DNA of 10,352 bases, taken from the NCBI GenBank assembly GCA_025352585.1, contig JANXTD010000055.1, forward strand, positions 1 to 10,352. Reading direction: 5' to 3'. This DNA comes from Fimbriiglobus sp. (lineage in GTDB: Bacteria > Planctomycetota > Planctomycetia > Gemmatales > Gemmataceae). Positions 1 through 8,257 of the stretch are shown piece by piece. Both the position numbers and the translations under genes were made by a program. Positions within the stretch are counted from its first letter, which is position 1. Each line of letters starts with the position of its first letter. The notes under the pieces were generated by a model that saw only the letters and a list, made by a program, of their open reading frames with translations, had not been told where the DNA came from and did no database searches.

Positions 1-1108
1 GGCGGCCGGGCGACTCCTGAGCGACATCACCCAACTGGTCAAGTACCGGTCGTCGAGTGAGCTGAACGCCGCCGGCCTGGAGATGAAGGCCCAGGCGTCG
101 GCGGGGGTGGGGCCGCGCGACCGGTTCCTGAAGTCCCGCGAGCCGGCGGCGATTCGCGCCCAGGTCGTCCGGGCGAAGAGGCTGTCCTTCTGGCGGCGGG
201 CCGGGTTGCCGCCGGCCGCCGACGAGGAGTCCGTCAACGCCTTCGACCGCCTCACCGACCGCCTGATCGAGCGTAAGCCCACGTCGGACGCCGCGGTGGT
301 CGCGGGGTGGGTCACGGTGCTGGCCGAGCACCCGGCGGACGCGGCCCGACTGACGGACGTGACCCCGGACCACCTGTTCGCCGTATTCCACCGGCCGGCC
401 GATGCGGAACTGCCCGACTCGGATGTCGCCTGGCTGGCCGAGCCGTCGGCGCTGCCGCCCGACGACCCGCCCGAAGTGCCGGCCGACGACGCGCCCCTTG
501 CCCCCGACGCGCCGCGGCAACCGGTGTCGCCGGGGATGCGACAGACGCTCGCGGAGCAGCCGCCGACCGAAGTTTGGCTGCTCACCGCCCGCGGCGTCCC
601 GGAGAAGTTGGCACTGGTCGTCGCCGTGGCGGCCTGCCTGGTCGTCGCCCTCGTCGCGACCCTTCGAGAGGCCGCCGACGCCGCGCGGTCCGCCGCCTAC
701 GAGCGGGTGCGGGCCGTCGCCGCCGGGGGCGATCGCGCCGCCGTCCACGCCGCCGTCGCCGACTTCCGCCGCCGACCGCCGACCACCGACCCGGCGGTCG
801 AGGCCGCGCGGGACGCCGGGGTTGCGCTGGCCGAGGCCGCCGTCGCGGAGGCCGACCGCCGGGCCGACCGCGACGACGCCGTGCGCCGGTTCGAGGCGTC
901 TCGCGGCCGCGATTCGCGGGCGGCGGTGTCGGCGGCCGTCGAGTTCTTCCGCCTCGCGCAAGCGGCCGGCGGCGACCCCCGCACGGCCAAACTCGGCATG
1001 GCCGCCCGCGCGACGGCCGCCGACTGGGCCTTCGCCGTCAACCCGGCCCCGTCGCCCGACGACTTGGCCCTGATCCGCACCCTGTACGAGTTCGCCCCGG
1101 CGAACTGA
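1..1108 (+). CDS. Unrecognised single-pass membrane protein, 5' end outside window
   Basis: I do not recognise this family. The frame is open from base 2, and 27 sense codons precede the first ATG at 83. That ATG has GGAG almost touching it and no properly spaced Shine-Dalgarno site, so the true start is probably upstream and the gene is 5'-truncated by the window. Counting from the ATG at 83 (341 residues), one strong hydrophobic helix lies at about residues 176-194 (LALVVAVAACLVVALVATL). Before it is a moderately charged part followed by a Pro/Asp-rich linker (about 120-150), which probably sits in the cytoplasm. After it come about 145 residues rich in Ala, Arg and Asp that look like helical repeats without a clear TPR consensus. 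Basic residues flank the helix on both sides, so topology is uncertain. Only 21 bases separate it from the next gene, so the two are probably co-transcribed. The coding call is secure from codon bias and context; the function is unknown. Confidence 0.75.
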   Translation, partial: AAGRLLSDITQLVKYRSSSELNAAGLEMKAQASAGVGPRDRFLKSREPAAIRAQVVRAKRLSFWRRAGLPPAADEESVNAFDRLTDRLIERKPTSDAAVVAGWVTVLAEHPADAARLTDVTPDHLFAVFHRPADAELPDSDVAWLAEPSALPPDDPPEVPADDAPLAPDAPRQPVSPGMRQTLAEQPPTEVWLLTARGVPEKLALVVAVAACLVVALVATLREAADAARSAAYERVRAVAAGGDRAAVHAAVADFRRRPPTTDPAVEAARDAGVALAEAAVAEADRRADRDDAVRRFEASRGRDSRAAVSAAVEFFRLAQAAGGDPRTAKLGMAARATAADWAFAVNPAPSPDDLALIRTLYEFAPAN

Positions 1109-1117
1109 AGCCACCCT

Positions 1118-1123
1118 GGAGGA
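1118..1123 (+). promoter_or_regulatory. Shine-Dalgarno site of the 1379-residue protein gene
   Basis: GGAGGA lies 6 bases before the ATG at 1130, within the 21-base gap after the preceding stop codon. It fixes the start of the large gene and supports independent initiation on a shared transcript. No promoter is visible in so short a gap. Confidence 0.7.
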
Positions 1124-1129
1124 AGCCCG

Positions 1130-4100
1130 ATGCGGACCCTATTTCGGCTGACGGCGTTGACCCTGGCTGCGGTCGCGTGCGCCGTCTTCGTCTGGTCGTC
1201 GCTGCCCGCGCCGGTGCCCGAGATGCCGCACCCCCAGGCGTCCCCGGCGGCCACTGCCCCGGCGGCCGAGGCGCGGTTCGCCGCGTTCCCGGTGGGCGTG
1301 CGGGTGCCGGTCGAGGTGGCGATGGACTCGGCCACCAGCAGCCGCCTCAGCCCCCGCGAGCGCACCGACCAGGTCCGCGACTGGCTGCTGCTGACCGCCG
1401 TCGGCACCGCCGGGCTGACGGCCGACGAGTTCAACCGGGCGACGTTCGACCTGCCGCCGACCCGCCACGGCTACCAGCGCGAGGTGGCGCAGTTCGAGTA
1501 CGGCGTCACCCGCGCCTGCCACCTCGGCGGCGGCGTCGTGCTCGCCCTGATCCCCGCCGACGCCCCGGCCGCCGACCGCGCCGACCGCCTGGCGCACGTC
1601 GCCGACGAGTACCGCAAGACGCTCGGCGGCGTCCCGGCGACGCTGGAAGTCTTCGACTACGCCCTGCCGTCCGGGTCGGAGCCGGCCTACCTGACGCGCC
1701 GCGACCCCGTCAGCGGGGCGAGCCTGTTCACCGAGGCGGCCGGGTACCACGAGGCGACCGTCCGCACGCCGGGCGAGTTGACCGCGTTCCTGGCGGCCGC
1801 GCCGGACCTGACCTTCGCCAAGTTGGCCCCGTCGGGCGGCGGGTGGCTCGAACTCGGGGGCCGTCGGACGTTCGGCCGGGCCTACCGCGGCCTGCGGACC
1901 GAGGACGTGGCCGCCGTCTGGCAGGCGCAGAAGAAGTTGACCGACACTTACGCGGACTTCGAGAAGCGGTACGAGGAGGCCCAGCGGGAGTTGAACGCCG
2001 AGGCGAACCGGAAATTCCAGGCGGCGATTCAGAGGATCAAGAGCGGTCAAGACGACGACGACGTGCCGGCGCAGCGGCCCCGCTTCGTTGGCGGGCGGGG
2101 TCGGGTTCCGGCCGAGGCGCGCGACCTGTTTGATCGCCCCGTCGCCCCGAGGCAGCGCCCGTGGGAGCCGGGATCGGACCTTCCCGGCATGCTCGGGGCG
2201 TCTGGCCGCGTCGCGACCAAGAAGGCTCAGTACGAAGCGGAGCTTCAAGTCGCAATCAAAGAACTCACGGCCAAAATGTCCGACGAGGCGGCGGGCGGGC
2301 TGAAGGACGGGACCGGCTTCTCACTCGACCCGGCCTACGACTACGCGGGGCTGGCGAAGTGGTTCGCCTCCGAGTCGGCCGAGACGATCGAGAAGCCGAC
2401 GGGAGGCGAGGACGGCGTGGCCAGGTTGGTGACGACCCTCAAGCGTCAGCGGGGTGGCGTCGCGGCCGGACTCGGGCGACGTGACGAGCGACCGTTCCTG
2501 ATTCTGAAGGCCGAACTCGCGAAGTCGGACGACCTGGCCTCCCAAGTTTACGCCCAGGTGCTGGAGTCCGCGTCCCGCAAGCGGTTCCAGTACCAGGCGG
2601 CCCGATACGACGGCGACCTCCAGGGCACCGAAATCGGCATGGTGCTTTTCTACACCGACTTGGTCGCCAAGCTCTGGCAGAGCGTCGATTTCGGTTCCCC
2701 CAAGCGTGGCGTGCCGGGGTTCCCGAGTAACCCCGACGGCGGGAATGCCCCCATCTACGAGCAACAAACCAGGGAGACTGGCGGCACCCGCCTCTGGTTC
2801 GGCAAGGACGACAGGGCGTTCGTCCTGACCGACGCCCCGGCCCTGCTGTTCGCCCGCACCTCGACGCGCATCTTCGCCGCCTCGTCGAGCGAACTCACGA
2901 AGGACAAGGAGGTGCCGCCCATCCAGGCGTCGGTCCACACCATCGGCTGGTGGAACGACCACTTCGAGGAGGTCGCCCGCCACGAGCCGGAGTACGAGCG
3001 TCTCAACGAGTACATCAAGTGGAGTCAGGTTCTCGCCTGGCTCACCCACACCAAGCAGATGGACGCCCTCCGCAGCCTCGCCGGCGTGACCGTCGATCGC
3101 AACTCGCGGTTCCCGGAGTGGGCCGCGCGGCACCCCGAGTTGAAGTTTCAGGACTGGAAGCGGGTCGGCTTTCACCCGCCCGGCCACCTCGGCTGCCCCA
3201 CGGAGGCCATGCCCCTACTGTTTTCGCGCGACTTCGCCGACTACGGCGGCACGGACGAGATTTGGCAAGTGTCCGGCGGGGTGAGCGGCGGGCGGCCGCT
3301 GGACTTCGCCAAGATGCCGGTGCTGCGCGAGACTGCCGCCCGCGAGGCCGGTATCCTCGGCCGCGGAATTGACGCCGGGAAGCTCGGGCCGAACTCACTG
3401 ACGACGCTCCGCGGGGCCGAACACACGTTCCCGATGGCGGCCTCGCCCCAGGTCGCCCGCAGCCTCGCCGCCCCGAAAGTCGGCCTGCCGCAACAGGCCG
3501 CCCACGCCCAACTCAGCCCGGTTCGCGAGTTCAGTCGCGCCACCACACTCGAGGCCGGCGGCGGGCTGCGCGTCCGCACCGCCGCGGGCGAGTTGCCGCT
3601 GGCCGACTTCACTGTCTCGCGTACCGCCAACGGCTTCCGCGTCGGGGCCGAGAGCCGCGGGTTGGACGCCGCACTGTCCGTCGGCCGGGAGGCTTCGGCG
3701 GCGCGACAGCCAATCGCCCGGACGCTCGCCGAACACCCGCAGGTCGAGCACGTCATTGCTCACGCGGACGGATCGGTCACGGCGAAACTCGCCGGGTCGG
3801 ACCAGTGGGTGAGGTACGCCGTGGAGCGCACCCCGACGGCCACCGTGCCGGAGGGGGTGGCCGCCCGCGTCGCCGCCGAGACGCCTGGGGCCAAGTCGCT
3901 GCAAGTGGCGGTCGTCGAGCCGGGGGCGGTCCTCGGCGGGGGCGCGCGAGGCGAGTCGATCCGCCTCGACCTCGGGGCGGCCGCGACGCCCGGCGGGCCG
4001 GCCGGGCTGCCGCCGGTCCGCGGCCCCCCGACGCTGGTGCCTGGTGGCAAGCCGCCGACCGGGACGCCAGTCACCCTGCACCACGGGGCGGACAAAATCC

Positions 4101-5269
4101 CTGGGGTGTTCGACGGCCGATACGTTGACGTCCTGGTCAAGGACTTGCCGGCCTCAATGCAGGGCGACCCGATGCGGCTTGACGCCCTCGGCAAGGGCGG
4201 TCGGCCGGTGAACGGGGTCATCGAGGTGCCGGCGGCCGGCCCGCAGCACCCCGCCGTCGAGTTGCTGGCGTCCGGCAACCGCGAGGCCGCCGCCCAGAAG
4301 CTCGCGGCCAGCCCGGAAGGGTTCGCGGCGGCCCGCGCCGACCGGGTGACGCGGGGACTCGCCGACGCCGACCGGCTGCTCGCCGGCGGAAAGCTCCCGG
4401 AGGCGACAGAGGCGCTCCGCACGGTCGAAGTCGTCGCCGGCCGGAAGCTGCCGGAGGCCGAGTTGCGACGCGGGCTGGCCGAGTTCGCGGCCGGGCGCTC
4501 CAACCCGGCGGCCGAGCGGCTCACGGCCGAGTTGGCGACGGCCCCCGGCAAGCCGAGCGCGATGGGCAAGTTCCTGGACGAGGTCAACCGGCAACTCACC
4601 GGGAGGCGGCTGACGGCCCCCGAGCGTGCGACGGCCGTGGGCCAAGCGCGAGTCGCCCACGCCCGCGACCTGGTCGCCTCCGGCAAAACGACGGCGGCGG
4701 TCAAGGCAGAGGCCGTGGGCGACAAGGTCGAACTGCACGCCGCCTTGGCCACCGCCGAAGTCGAGCGCTCGAAGGCCGGGGCCGAAGCCTTACTCAATGG
4801 CAAGGAGACGGTGTACGTGGACGACGCCCTGAAACTCGGGGTGTCGGACGGCGGGGCGGGGCCGGGTCGTACGGTCATGTCCGAAGCCGTGTCCAGCGGG
4901 AGGGCGACGATGCACGAGTTCCACAACGCCGACGCCGTCCTCGCCACGCGACCCGGCGTGATCGAGGTCGGTAAGTTGACCGGGGCCGGCGCTCGCGGCG
5001 GTCACACCTTCCGCGCGCACGGCGAAGTGTTGCCGTCGCGGCCGTTCCACCTCACCCACTCCGCCACCGGCGCGGCGACCGCGGGCGGCGGCTCCGGCGG
5101 GGGCGACGACGAGCCGGACGACGACGAGTCGGAGGACGAGCAACTCCGGCGGACGATCCGGAAGCTGTTCGGATTCCGGGACGGCGACGCGCTGGGGGCG
5201 GTGGTCGGCAACGCGGTCACCTTGGCCCCGAAGCCGGCGGGCCGCGTGTTCGTGCTGGTGGCCCGGTGA
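1130..5269 (+). CDS. Very large unrecognised envelope-directed protein, partner gene of the CHAT protease
   Basis: A 1379-residue protein of a family I do not recognise. The N terminus (MRTLFRL, then a hydrophobic run at about 8-25) is a signal peptide or uncleaved membrane anchor. Cys17 in AVAC is only a poor lipobox match. A Pro/Ala-rich linker follows. Residues about 258-305 are charged and probably coiled coil, ending in a short Asp run (DDDD). Residues 363-384 form a second charged helix. A core at about 490-720 is less alanine-rich and has many aromatics, with tryptophans at 607, 608, 631, 637, 664 and 676, and looks like the best-conserved domain. Residues about 1040-1230 are Ala/Glu-rich and helical, resembling degenerate TPRs. 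A Gly-Ser stretch leads to an acidic patch at 1326-1337, then a short basic and hydrophobic C-terminal tail. The start is set by a good Shine-Dalgarno site. The stop overlaps the next start by 4 bases (GTGA), tying this gene to the CHAT protease gene. A substrate, sensor or scaffold role is speculation. Confidence 0.8.
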   Translation: MRTLFRLTALTLAAVACAVFVWSSLPAPVPEMPHPQASPAATAPAAEARFAAFPVGVRVPVEVAMDSATSSRLSPRERTDQVRDWLLLTAVGTAGLTADEFNRATFDLPPTRHGYQREVAQFEYGVTRACHLGGGVVLALIPADAPAADRADRLAHVADEYRKTLGGVPATLEVFDYALPSGSEPAYLTRRDPVSGASLFTEAAGYHEATVRTPGELTAFLAAAPDLTFAKLAPSGGGWLELGGRRTFGRAYRGLRTEDVAAVWQAQKKLTDTYADFEKRYEEAQRELNAEANRKFQAAIQRIKSGQDDDDVPAQRPRFVGGRGRVPAEARDLFDRPVAPRQRPWEPGSDLPGMLGASGRVATKKAQYEAELQVAIKELTAKMSDEAAGGLKDGTGFSLDPAYDYAGLAKWFASESAETIEKPTGGEDGVARLVTTLKRQRGGVAAGLGRRDERPFLILKAELAKSDDLASQVYAQVLESASRKRFQYQAARYDGDLQGTEIGMVLFYTDLVAKLWQSVDFGSPKRGVPGFPSNPDGGNAPIYEQQTRETGGTRLWFGKDDRAFVLTDAPALLFARTSTRIFAASSSELTKDKEVPPIQASVHTIGWWNDHFEEVARHEPEYERLNEYIKWSQVLAWLTHTKQMDALRSLAGVTVDRNSRFPEWAARHPELKFQDWKRVGFHPPGHLGCPTEAMPLLFSRDFADYGGTDEIWQVSGGVSGGRPLDFAKMPVLRETAAREAGILGRGIDAGKLGPNSLTTLRGAEHTFPMAASPQVARSLAAPKVGLPQQAAHAQLSPVREFSRATTLEAGGGLRVRTAAGELPLADFTVSRTANGFRVGAESRGLDAALSVGREASAARQPIARTLAEHPQVEHVIAHADGSVTAKLAGSDQWVRYAVERTPTATVPEGVAARVAAETPGAKSLQVAVVEPGAVLGGGARGESIRLDLGAAATPGGPAGLPPVRGPPTLVPGGKPPTGTPVTLHHGADKIPGVFDGRYVDVLVKDLPASMQGDPMRLDALGKGGRPVNGVIEVPAAGPQHPAVELLASGNREAAAQKLAASPEGFAAARADRVTRGLADADRLLAGGKLPEATEALRTVEVVAGRKLPEAELRRGLAEFAAGRSNPAAERLTAELATAPGKPSAMGKFLDEVNRQLTGRRLTAPERATAVGQARVAHARDLVASGKTTAAVKAEAVGDKVELHAALATAEVERSKAGAEALLNGKETVYVDDALKLGVSDGGAGPGRTVMSEAVSSGRATMHEFHNADAVLATRPGVIEVGKLTGAGARGGHTFRAHGEVLPSRPFHLTHSATGAATAGGGSGGGDDEPDDDESEDEQLRRTIRKLFGFRDGDALGAVVGNAVTLAPKPAGRVFVLVAR

Positions 5270-8007
5270 CCGCCGACCCGCCGGATTACGCCGACGCCGA
5301 GCGGCTCGACGACGCCGGCGACTTCCCCGCGGCGGCCGACTCCTACGCCGCGGCCCTGGCCAGCCGCCTGGCCGCGGGCGTCCGGTTGGGGTTGGGCGAC
5401 CAGGTCGCCGTCGAGCGGCTGGCCGACCTCGCCGGGATGCTGGGCCGGCACGCCGCGACGGCCCACCTGCTCGCCGGCCTGGCCGAGCACAACCGCGACC
5501 GCCCGGCGCTGGCCGACTACTTCACGCTCAAACTCGCCGACGCCCTCGTCGCGGCCCCCGACCTGCCGGCCGCGCGGGCGGCGCTGGAGTCGCTCGAGGC
5601 GCGCACCGGCCCGCTGACCGACCTGCCCGCCGAGCCGACGGCGTACCCGGCGTGGGAGGCGGGCGTACGCTGGGCGGCGCGGACGCCCGCCGACCGGCCG
5701 GTGCTGTTCGCGCGGCTCTACCTGGCGGCCGGCGGCTGGCTGGCGGGGCACGGCTTCTTCCGCCACGCCGCGGCCGCGTTCGCCGCCGGGGAGCGCCACG
5801 CCGTCGCCCCGGACGCCCCGGCGCTGGCCGCCGCCGCCGGGGTGCGGCTGAGTCTCGGCCAGGCGGCGGCGCTGATCGGCTACGGCGACCTGCCGGCGGC
5901 CGGGGCGGTTTTGGCGGCGCTGGCCGCGCGGATCGACCCGGCCCGGCACCCCGGCTGGCACGTCGAGCGCTGCACCCGCCTGGCGCAAATCGCCCTACTG
6001 ACGGGCCACTACGGCGACGGCCTGCGACACCTCAAAGATGTCGCCGACGCCTGCCGCGCCGGGGGGTTCCGGGAGGCCGCCGCGGCCGCCGCCGTGGACC
6101 GCGGCCGGGCGCTGGTGGCGCTCAACCAGGTACTCGCCGCCGAGGACGCCTTGACCGAGGCCGAGGGGCTGTCGCAGGAGCCGGCGCTGCTCGCGCGGGC
6201 CGCCTGGGTGCGGGAGTTGGCCGCCGACCGCGGGGCGTCGCACCTGGCCGACCGCGCCGGCCCGCCGGTTGCCCGGCTGTGGGGCCGCGAGCCGGACGCC
6301 GCCGACGCGCCGCCAGGCCCGGACCCGCTGCGGCTGCCGGCGGCAACGGACTACCTGGCGTTCTTCGACGACCGCTGCCTGGCCGTGCGCTGGCGGCTGG
6401 CGCGGGGGCGAGTGGCCGAGGCCGACGGCCTGTTCGCCGAGTTGCGGCGCACCTTCGCCCCGGCCGACTCGCTGCTGGTCCGGCTGCGGCTCGAAGCGCT
6501 AACCGGGCTGGTGTCGTACGCCGCCGGGGACCGCGAGTCCGCCGGCCGGCGCTTCGCCGCGCTCGCCCCGCACCTCGAAGCCGCCGGGCTGCGGCCGGAG
6601 CTGCGCGACGCCGTGCGGGTAATGTGGTGGTGCGCCGCCCGCGCGGACGCCCTGGACGCGGGCGTGCTGGCGGCCCGGCTGAGCGGCTTGACGGAAGAGT
6701 TGGCCGGGACGCTGCCGCCGGTCGAGCGGGCGGTCTGGCGGCTCGACAAGTGGGACGACGCCCAGCGCGGGCAGGCCGGGCGGCTCGTCGATCTCGAAGC
6801 GGAGTCGGAGGCGCTCGCCGGGGCCGGCTGGCTCCGCGGGTGGCCCGCGCGCCGCCGGCTGCGGCACCGGATCGACGGCCACCTGGCGGCCCTCGACAGC
6901 GTCCGGGCGGAGTTGGCCGGGGCCGGCACGCGCGGGCGGCCGGACCTGGCGGTCGGGGCCGACGAGGCGGTGCTGGTCTTCCAGGTGCTGCCGGAGTTCA
7001 CCGGGGTCGTCCGACTGACCCGCGGCGGCGGCGGCGCGGTCCGGCGGGTGCCGCTGACGCTGAACCAGGCGCGTTACTGGGTCGCCCGCTGGCACCGGCC
7101 GGTCGCCCGCTGGTACCGCGGCGAGGACCCCGACCCGGCCGACGCCGACCCCGCCACGGCGGCCGCCGAGTTGGCCGCGGCGCTGGGCCTCGACGGTCTG
7201 CTGGCCGACCTGCCGGCGCGGGTGCGGCGGCTCGTCCTGGTGGCCGACGACGCGCTGCACGGCTTCCCCTTCGCCGCGCTGCCACTCGGCGGGGGGTTGC
7301 TGGTCGAGCGGTTCGCGCTCTCGTACCGCGCCGACGCCTTGCCGCGCCGTCGGCGGGCGGGCCAGGTGCGCGCCGCGGCCGTCGTGGCGGTGCCGCACGG
7401 CGCGCCGCCGACGCCCGAGTTCCCCGCCGGCGTGCCGCCGCTGCCGCAGACCCGCGCGGAGCGGCGCGAGGTCGCGAAGTGGCTGCGGCGGCGCGGCGTC
7501 GCCGTCAACCCGCCGGGCGTGTCGGCCGACCCGGCGGAGGTGCTGGCCTCTTGGGGGCGCGCCGGGTACGTCCACTTCGCCGGGCACGGCCTGTTCGAGC
7601 CGGACCGCCCCGACCGCTCCGGCCTGGTCCTCGTCGATCGGGCCGCCCGGGCGGCCACGCTGACGCTGCGCGACGTGTTGGCCGCCGACCTGAGCGGGGT
7701 GGAGCACGTCACGCTGTCGAACTGCTGGGGGGCCGACAGCTTCGCCCTGCCCGGCCGGCACATCCTGAGTCTGCCCGAGGCGCTGACGCGGGCCGGGGCC
7801 GGCGGGGTGCTGGCCGCCCTGTGGCCGATCGCCGACGACGTCGGCCGGCACTTCGCCGCGCGGTTCCTGCACCACCTGGGGCGCGGCCGCCGCGACGACG
7901 CGGTGCGCCTGGCGCAGCTCGACCTCCTGCGCGGGCCGCACCCGCACCCGTTCGACTGGGCCGGCTACAAGGTCTTCGGCGGCGGCCCGATCCGTTGGGT
8001 CCGCTGA
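5266..8007 (+). CDS. CHAT domain-containing protein (TPR-like helical region plus caspase-like cysteine protease)
   Basis: A 913-residue probable cysteine protease of the caspase/separase-like CHAT family. The start is GTG inside a GTGA overlap with the previous stop. There is no clear Shine-Dalgarno site, so initiation is probably by translational coupling. The first in-frame ATG (5437) would remove the first helical repeat. Residues 1 to about 480 are alanine-rich paired helices resembling worn TPRs, with a charged helical bundle at about 482-560. The CHAT domain spans about 565-913. It shows the LVLVADDALHGFPFAALP strand-loop at 656-673, the His motif HFAGHG with His774, the Cys motif LSNCWGAD with Cys820, then ALWPIADD (851-858) and HPFDWAGYKVFG near the C terminus. 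Both dyad residues are present, so the enzyme is likely active. It has no signal peptide or membrane segment, so it should be cytoplasmic. CHAT proteins usually use the repeat region to sense or bind a partner that controls proteolysis. The target is unknown; the two upstream genes are the obvious candidates. Confidence 0.93.
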   Translation: MTADPPDYADAERLDDAGDFPAAADSYAAALASRLAAGVRLGLGDQVAVERLADLAGMLGRHAATAHLLAGLAEHNRDRPALADYFTLKLADALVAAPDLPAARAALESLEARTGPLTDLPAEPTAYPAWEAGVRWAARTPADRPVLFARLYLAAGGWLAGHGFFRHAAAAFAAGERHAVAPDAPALAAAAGVRLSLGQAAALIGYGDLPAAGAVLAALAARIDPARHPGWHVERCTRLAQIALLTGHYGDGLRHLKDVADACRAGGFREAAAAAAVDRGRALVALNQVLAAEDALTEAEGLSQEPALLARAAWVRELAADRGASHLADRAGPPVARLWGREPDAADAPPGPDPLRLPAATDYLAFFDDRCLAVRWRLARGRVAEADGLFAELRRTFAPADSLLVRLRLEALTGLVSYAAGDRESAGRRFAALAPHLEAAGLRPELRDAVRVMWWCAARADALDAGVLAARLSGLTEELAGTLPPVERAVWRLDKWDDAQRGQAGRLVDLEAESEALAGAGWLRGWPARRRLRHRIDGHLAALDSVRAELAGAGTRGRPDLAVGADEAVLVFQVLPEFTGVVRLTRGGGGAVRRVPLTLNQARYWVARWHRPVARWYRGEDPDPADADPATAAAELAAALGLDGLLADLPARVRRLVLVADDALHGFPFAALPLGGGLLVERFALSYRADALPRRRRAGQVRAAAVVAVPHGAPPTPEFPAGVPPLPQTRAERREVAKWLRRRGVAVNPPGVSADPAEVLASWGRAGYVHFAGHGLFEPDRPDRSGLVLVDRAARAATLTLRDVLAADLSGVEHVTLSNCWGADSFALPGRHILSLPEALTRAGAGGVLAALWPIADDVGRHFAARFLHHLGRGRRDDAVRLAQLDLLRGPHPHPFDWAGYKVFGGGPIRWVR
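7081..7118 (+). repeat. In-frame 17-base imperfect direct repeat within the CHAT gene
   Basis: GTCGCCCGCTGGCACCG at 7081 recurs at 7102 with one change (C to T at the 13th base). The 21-base offset is exactly seven codons, so the protein reads VARWHRP then VARWYRG at residues 606-619. It lies at the start of the CHAT region, where homologues usually have a single aromatic/Pro segment. It may be a small internal duplication. Confidence 0.5.
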
Positions 8008-8030
8008 CCGATCGTCCCTACGAACGGCAG

Positions 8031-8048
8031 GCACCGGGAGAGCGGTGT
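8031..8048 (+). terminator. Small hairpin after the CHAT gene, doubtful terminator
   Basis: CACCG at 8032-8036 can pair with CGGTG at 8043-8047 across a six-base loop, with a possible extra G-U pair (8031/8048). It begins 24 bases after the CHAT stop codon. No T-run follows, so it is not a classical intrinsic terminator and may only mark the transcript end or be chance pairing. Confidence 0.2.
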
Positions 8049-8173
8049 CGAGTCCGACCGAGGGAAACTGGCCGGCGGATGCGAGGCAGACCGTCGCTGC
8101 GCCAAGAAACGCACCGGCAATTGGCAAACCCACGTCACTCCGGGCCTTGCTCGCCGACCCCGTGGATACTCCT

Positions 8174-8179
8174 TACAAT
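8174..8179 (+). promoter_or_regulatory. Possible -10 box upstream of the DUF1592-family gene
   Basis: TACAAT is a close match to the sigma-70 -10 consensus and lies in the low-GC gap. The nearest -35-like sequence, TTGCTC at 8147-8152, is 21 bases upstream, which is longer than the preferred 17. A transcript from here would have a leader of about 300 bases before the ATG at 8494. The call is weak and rests on one box. Confidence 0.2.
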
Positions 8180-8257
8180 GCAACAACTGCGTATGTCCTC
8201 GACCACCTGCTGGGTAGCCGATGACTGCGTAATCGCCACAGGACGGGAAACTTTTTA

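Noticed and set aside
1130..1181. Lipoprotein signal at Cys17 of the large protein
   Set aside because: The residues before the cysteine (AVA) miss the usual Leu at -3, and hydrophobic sequence continues past the cysteine. A signal peptide or anchor fits better.
307..2133. A 608-codon open frame spanning the end of the first gene and the start of the second
   Set aside because: It has low-complexity Arg/Gly/Pro composition and ignores the good Shine-Dalgarno site and signal segment of the gene at 1130. It is a GC-driven artefact.
3760..4947. A 395-codon minus-strand open frame opposite the large protein gene
   Set aside because: It is Ser/Ala/Pro-rich antisense of a GC-rich gene, with no ribosome site or domain.
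1130..8007. A bacterial gasdermin-CHAT or type III-E CRISPR (craspase) system
   Set aside because: There is no CRISPR array, no Cas7-11-like sequence and no gasdermin-sized protein with a C-terminal inhibitory tail. Only the CHAT domain is shared.
6499..8133. A 544-codon minus-strand open frame opposite the CHAT gene
   Set aside because: It is the antisense shadow of the CHAT coding sequence, with no recognisable motif and low-complexity composition.
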